Below, one piece after another: positions 6,485 to 8,531 of a stretch of 8,531 nt of DNA. The DNA is from an uncultured Desulfobacca sp. (GTDB lineage Bacteria; Desulfobacterota; Desulfobaccia; Desulfobaccales; Desulfobaccaceae): the NCBI GenBank assembly GCA_937958145.1, contig CALGOE010000212.1:1-8531 (forward strand), written 5' to 3'. Below the pieces are notes generated by a model. The model did no database searches. It saw only the letters and a list, made by a program, of their open reading frames with translations, and was not told the origin of the DNA. Numbering within the stretch: position 1 is the first letter of the stretch; the number at the start of each line of letters is the position of its first letter. The position numbers and the translations under genes were made by a program.

Positions 6485-7843
6485 TCAGGGCAGGCAAAGT
6501 CCCCGGCAAGTTTTGCCGATGTACACCTGACGGGGCCGCTGGATGGCGGCTTCGGGATTCAGAGCTTCTTCCCGCCACTGGGCGATCCAGCCGGCCACCC
6601 GGCCGATGGCAAACATCAGGGTGAACATGTTCACCGGGATATTGATGGCCCGCAGCAGGATACCGGAATAAAAGTCGATATTGGGGTAGAGATTCGCCTT
6701 TTGAAAGAAATCATCATGGCGAACCTTTTCTTCCAGCTCCCGGGCGATGTCCAATAAAGGATCGTTGATCTGGAGTTCTTCCAGGAGATTGTCCACCGCC
6801 TCTTTGAGAATCTTAGCCCGGGGATCGTAATTGCGGTAGATGCGGTGGCCGAAGCCGGGCAGTCGGCGCCGGGGTTTGCCCGGCTCTTTGATCTTTACCG
6901 AATTGATAAGGCCGTCAATGGTCTCCTCGCCCCGCTCGATCCGTTCCAACATCCGCAAGACCTGGACATTGGCGCCGCCGTGCAACGGTCCGGATAAGGC
7001 CGAGATTCCGGCCGAAATGGAATCAAAGAGGTTGGCCCGGGACGACCCCACCATCCGGACCGTGGCGGTGGAGCAGTTCTGTTCGTGATCGGCATGGAGG
7101 ATGAGGAAGAGGTTGAGGGCCCGGATCATGGTTTCAGTGGCATAAAAACGCCGATACGGGATGCTGAACATCATGTGCAGGAAATTGGAACAATAATCCA
7201 GACTGGGGTCAGGATACTCAAAGGGCAGCCCCATGGCCTTGCGATAACTGAACGCAGCAATGGTCCGCACCCTGCTGAGCAATTTGGCCGCCGCGGCCCG
7301 GAAACTGTCCTCATCAGCCGGATCAATGGCGCGCAGTTCCGGGTTGTAAAGACTGCTGCACTGTACTGCCGCCGCCAAAATGGCCATGGGATCGGCGTTG
7401 GGCGGCAAGGAATAAAAGAAATTCATCATGCCTTCGTGCAGCATCTCATATTGGGTCAGCAACTCCCGGAAATTCTCCCGCTCCGCCGGGGTCGGCAGCT
7501 CCCCGTAGATCAGCAGCAGGGCCGTTTCAATGAACCGGACCTTTTTTGCGGCCAACTCGGCGATATCATACCCCCGGTAGCGTAAGATACCGTGCTCTCC
7601 GTCAATAAAGGTAATATCCGATTGGCAGGAGGCAGTATTCTTGTAACCCGGATCGAAGGTAATCAAACCGCCTTGAATGCCCTTGCCGTTGAGCTGTAAG
7701 CCCTTGGTCTCGGCCCGCAGCCGGCGGATGTCCAGGGCGACTTCGCCCTCACTGCCGCAAATCAGGGGGAGCTCAATGGTATGGTGGCCCAAGGTTAAGA
7801 TGGCCTTCAGAGCTCCGTTGTGTGAAGATTCTCCATGATCCAT
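6485..7843 (-). CDS. gltA: Citrate synthase (hexameric, GltA type)
   Basis: Cytoplasmic enzyme condensing acetyl-CoA and oxaloacetate to citrate, entry to the TCA cycle and 2-oxoglutarate synthesis. From ATG 7843 the protein has 452 residues, a little longer than E. coli GltA (427). The N-terminal beta domain (roughly 10-60) and GLITFDPGYKNTASCQSDIT mark the larger bacterial type II form. Conserved: LHADHEQN (249-256), GPLHGGAN (285-292) with catalytic H288, GFGHRIY (330-336) with oxaloacetate-binding H333, and NIDFYSG (388-394) with catalytic D390. These correspond to E. coli H264, H305 and D362, so it should be active. A GTG at 7849 is also in frame, but GAGG at 7851-7854 is 7 bases from the ATG, which favours 7843. 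It is the first gene of the minus-strand block and divergent from cas6. No convincing promoter could be fixed in the AT-rich upstream DNA. Confidence 0.95.
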   Translation of the reverse strand: MDHGESSHNGALKAILTLGHHTIELPLICGSEGEVALDIRRLRAETKGLQLNGKGIQGGLITFDPGYKNTASCQSDITFIDGEHGILRYRGYDIAELAAKKVRFIETALLLIYGELPTPAERENFRELLTQYEMLHEGMMNFFYSLPPNADPMAILAAAVQCSSLYNPELRAIDPADEDSFRAAAAKLLSRVRTIAAFSYRKAMGLPFEYPDPSLDYCSNFLHMMFSIPYRRFYATETMIRALNLFLILHADHEQNCSTATVRMVGSSRANLFDSISAGISALSGPLHGGANVQVLRMLERIERGEETIDGLINSVKIKEPGKPRRRLPGFGHRIYRNYDPRAKILKEAVDNLLEELQINDPLLDIARELEEKVRHDDFFQKANLYPNIDFYSGILLRAINIPVNMFTLMFAIGRVAGWIAQWREEALNPEAAIQRPRQVYIGKTCRGLCLP

Positions 7844-7892
7844 AAACACACCTCAATTGCAATATATCTCATTAAATTTATATTTTTCAGCC

Positions 7893-7909
7893 AAAAAAGC
7901 TACTTTTTT
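7893..7909. repeat. A/T-rich perfect inverted repeat upstream of citrate synthase
   Basis: AAAAAAG (7893-7899) and CTTTTTT (7903-7909) form a perfect 7-base inverted repeat around CTA, about 50 bases upstream of the citrate synthase start, in the shared divergent region with cas6. It could be an operator or simply part of an AT-rich promoter. No T-run continues beyond the arm, so it is not a classical terminator. Confidence 0.4.
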
Positions 7910-7958
7910 CATAAAGCCGGGGCAGGCCTGTGAGGGATTGGTGAGAACCCCCTTTTCT

Positions 7959-7988
7959 TGTCATCCTGAACGAAATGAAGGTTCGAGA
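7959..7988 (+). repeat. Degenerate dispersed repeat (CHPERxEGS-type)
   Basis: The stretch TGTCATCCTGAACGAAATG, followed by AAGGTTCGAGA, closely resembles a short dispersed repeat found in intergenic DNA of many environmental bacteria, in the form TCATCCTGAGCGAAGCGAAGGATC. In one frame it reads CHPERNEGSR, a signature often mistaken for a small protein. Compared with the remembered form, several positions differ, so this is a decayed single copy. Recognition is from memory of the pattern, not a search. Confidence 0.5.
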
Positions 7989-8040
7989 TTGGTGTTGCGC
8001 CTCCGACCAGACCTGTTTGCGCCAGCGGGTCAAAAGATGG

Positions 8041-8069
8041 TAGACCTTGGCCGCAAGATGATCTATAAT
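8041..8069 (+). promoter_or_regulatory. Candidate sigma-70 promoter of cas6
   Basis: TAGACC (8041-8046, 4 of 6 match to TTGACA), a 17-base spacer, then a perfect TATAAT (8064-8069). Transcription would start near 8076, leaving a leader of about 23 bases before the cas6 ATG at 8099. This implies that cas6 begins its own transcript rather than being read from upstream genes. Confidence 0.6.
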
Positions 8070-8098
8070 GACCGGCAATACAATAGGAATAATATACC

Positions 8099-8531
8099 AT
8101 GGATTTTTGGCAAAAAATACCCTTTGTCCGTCTGGCTTATACCTATCGCTGCCAGGAGGAGCTTCACCTTCCCCCCTCTAAAGGCTCGGCGCTCCGGGGT
8201 GCTTTTGGCCATGCCCTGAAAAAGGTGACCTGTGCTCTGCGGCGGGCGGCCTGCACCGACTGCCTTTTGCGCCGCAGCTGCGTCTATGTCTATGTCTTTG
8301 AGACGCCGCCGCCTCCCGGGAGCCAGCGTCTGCGCTTATACCCGGCCGCGCCCCACCCTTTTGTGCTCCGCCCGCCCCTTACCGCGCAGCAACGCTTCGA
8401 ACCGGGCGCCAGGCTCAGCGGGGAATTGCTCCTCATCGGTCGGGCCCGAGAATATCTGCCCTATTTTATCTATACCCTGGAAGTCCTGGGACACGAAGGC
8501 CTGGGCCGCGGCCGGGGGCGGGCGGAGCTCG
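8099..8531 (+). CDS. cas6: CRISPR pre-crRNA processing endoribonuclease Cas6 (RAMP fold), 3' truncated by window end
   Basis: An open frame starts at ATG 8099, just after a stop at 8090-8092, with AGGA (8085-8088) 10 bases upstream, and runs off the window after 144 codons. Cas6 proteins cut CRISPR precursor RNA within the repeat to make guide RNAs for type I or III effectors. The visible part fits the Cas6 family with a Cys-rich insert (PF10040 type): SKGSALRGAFGHAL (27-40), a cysteine cluster C45, C52, C55, C61 leading into VYVYVFE (62-68), PHPFVLRPP (85-93), LLIGRAREYLPYFI (111-124) and the glycine/arginine-rich GLGRGRGR (134-141). The catalytic C-terminal part is not in view, so activity and subtype cannot be judged. 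No other cas gene or array is seen; these would lie to the right. Another RAMP protein is a less likely alternative. Confidence 0.8.
   Translation, partial: MDFWQKIPFVRLAYTYRCQEELHLPPSKGSALRGAFGHALKKVTCALRRAACTDCLLRRSCVYVYVFETPPPPGSQRLRLYPAAPHPFVLRPPLTAQQRFEPGARLSGELLLIGRAREYLPYFIYTLEVLGHEGLGRGRGRAEL

Noticed and set aside
7975..7998. GGTTCGAGA resembles a tRNA T-loop.
   Set aside because: The flanking bases cannot form the 5-base T stem, and no acceptor or anticodon arm is found around it.
7844..8098. Search for a CRISPR array or leader next to cas6.
   Set aside because: No regularly spaced repeats are present; only short coincidental repeats such as GATTGGTG (7936 and 7986) occur.
7857..8219. 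A 120-codon plus-strand open frame overlapping the divergent region and the start of cas6.
   Set aside because: It includes the CHPERNEGS repeat translation and then runs out of frame through cas6; it has no family resemblance of its own.

Overview
The window looks like a chromosomal stretch of a GC-rich (roughly 55-60% by eye) anaerobic bacterium, most likely Desulfobacterota (the former Deltaproteobacteria). This is inferred from the gene set: a NiFe-hydrogenase maturation protease, a branched-chain-type ABC transporter joined to a phenylacetate-CoA-ligase-like gene, a DUF3124 protein, a bacterial citrate synthase and a Cas6-type CRISPR nuclease. No rRNA, tRNA, insertion sequence or CRISPR array is visible.

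Layout. At the left edge a plus-strand hydrogenase maturation protease (19-507) ends a transcription unit that must begin outside the window. It converges, across a 147-base spacer, on a long minus-strand block. Read in the direction of transcription (right to left), the block is: citrate synthase (7843-6485), an exported DUF3124 protein (6410-5922), an exported VOC/glyoxalase-fold protein (5896-5387), a 140-base gap with a good sigma-70-like promoter, then livH (5246-4383), livM (4379-3489), livF (3475-2747), livG (2716-1943) and a paaK-like ligase (1950-655). The liv-paaK genes are tightly packed (3, 13 and 30 base gaps, then an 8-base overlap) and are almost certainly one operon. A 255-base AT-rich divergent region (7844-8098) separates citrate synthase from a plus-strand cas6 gene that is cut off by the right end. 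That region holds an A/T-rich inverted repeat, a degenerate copy of a dispersed repeat and a near-consensus promoter for cas6.

How the parts work together. LivH and LivM would form the inner-membrane channel and LivF and LivG the ATPases of an importer for branched-chain or aromatic amino acids or organic acids; the co-translated ligase homologue suggests that an imported or derived aryl/acyl acid is activated to its CoA thioester. No periplasmic binding protein is encoded here, so it must lie elsewhere. The ligase homologue lacks the C-terminal lysine normally used for adenylation, which makes its activity an open question. DUF3124 and VOC look like a small export-targeted gene pair of unknown function. 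The most interesting items are the lysine-less PaaK, the exported DUF3124/VOC pair, and the partial cas6 that was easy to miss because it runs off the window.
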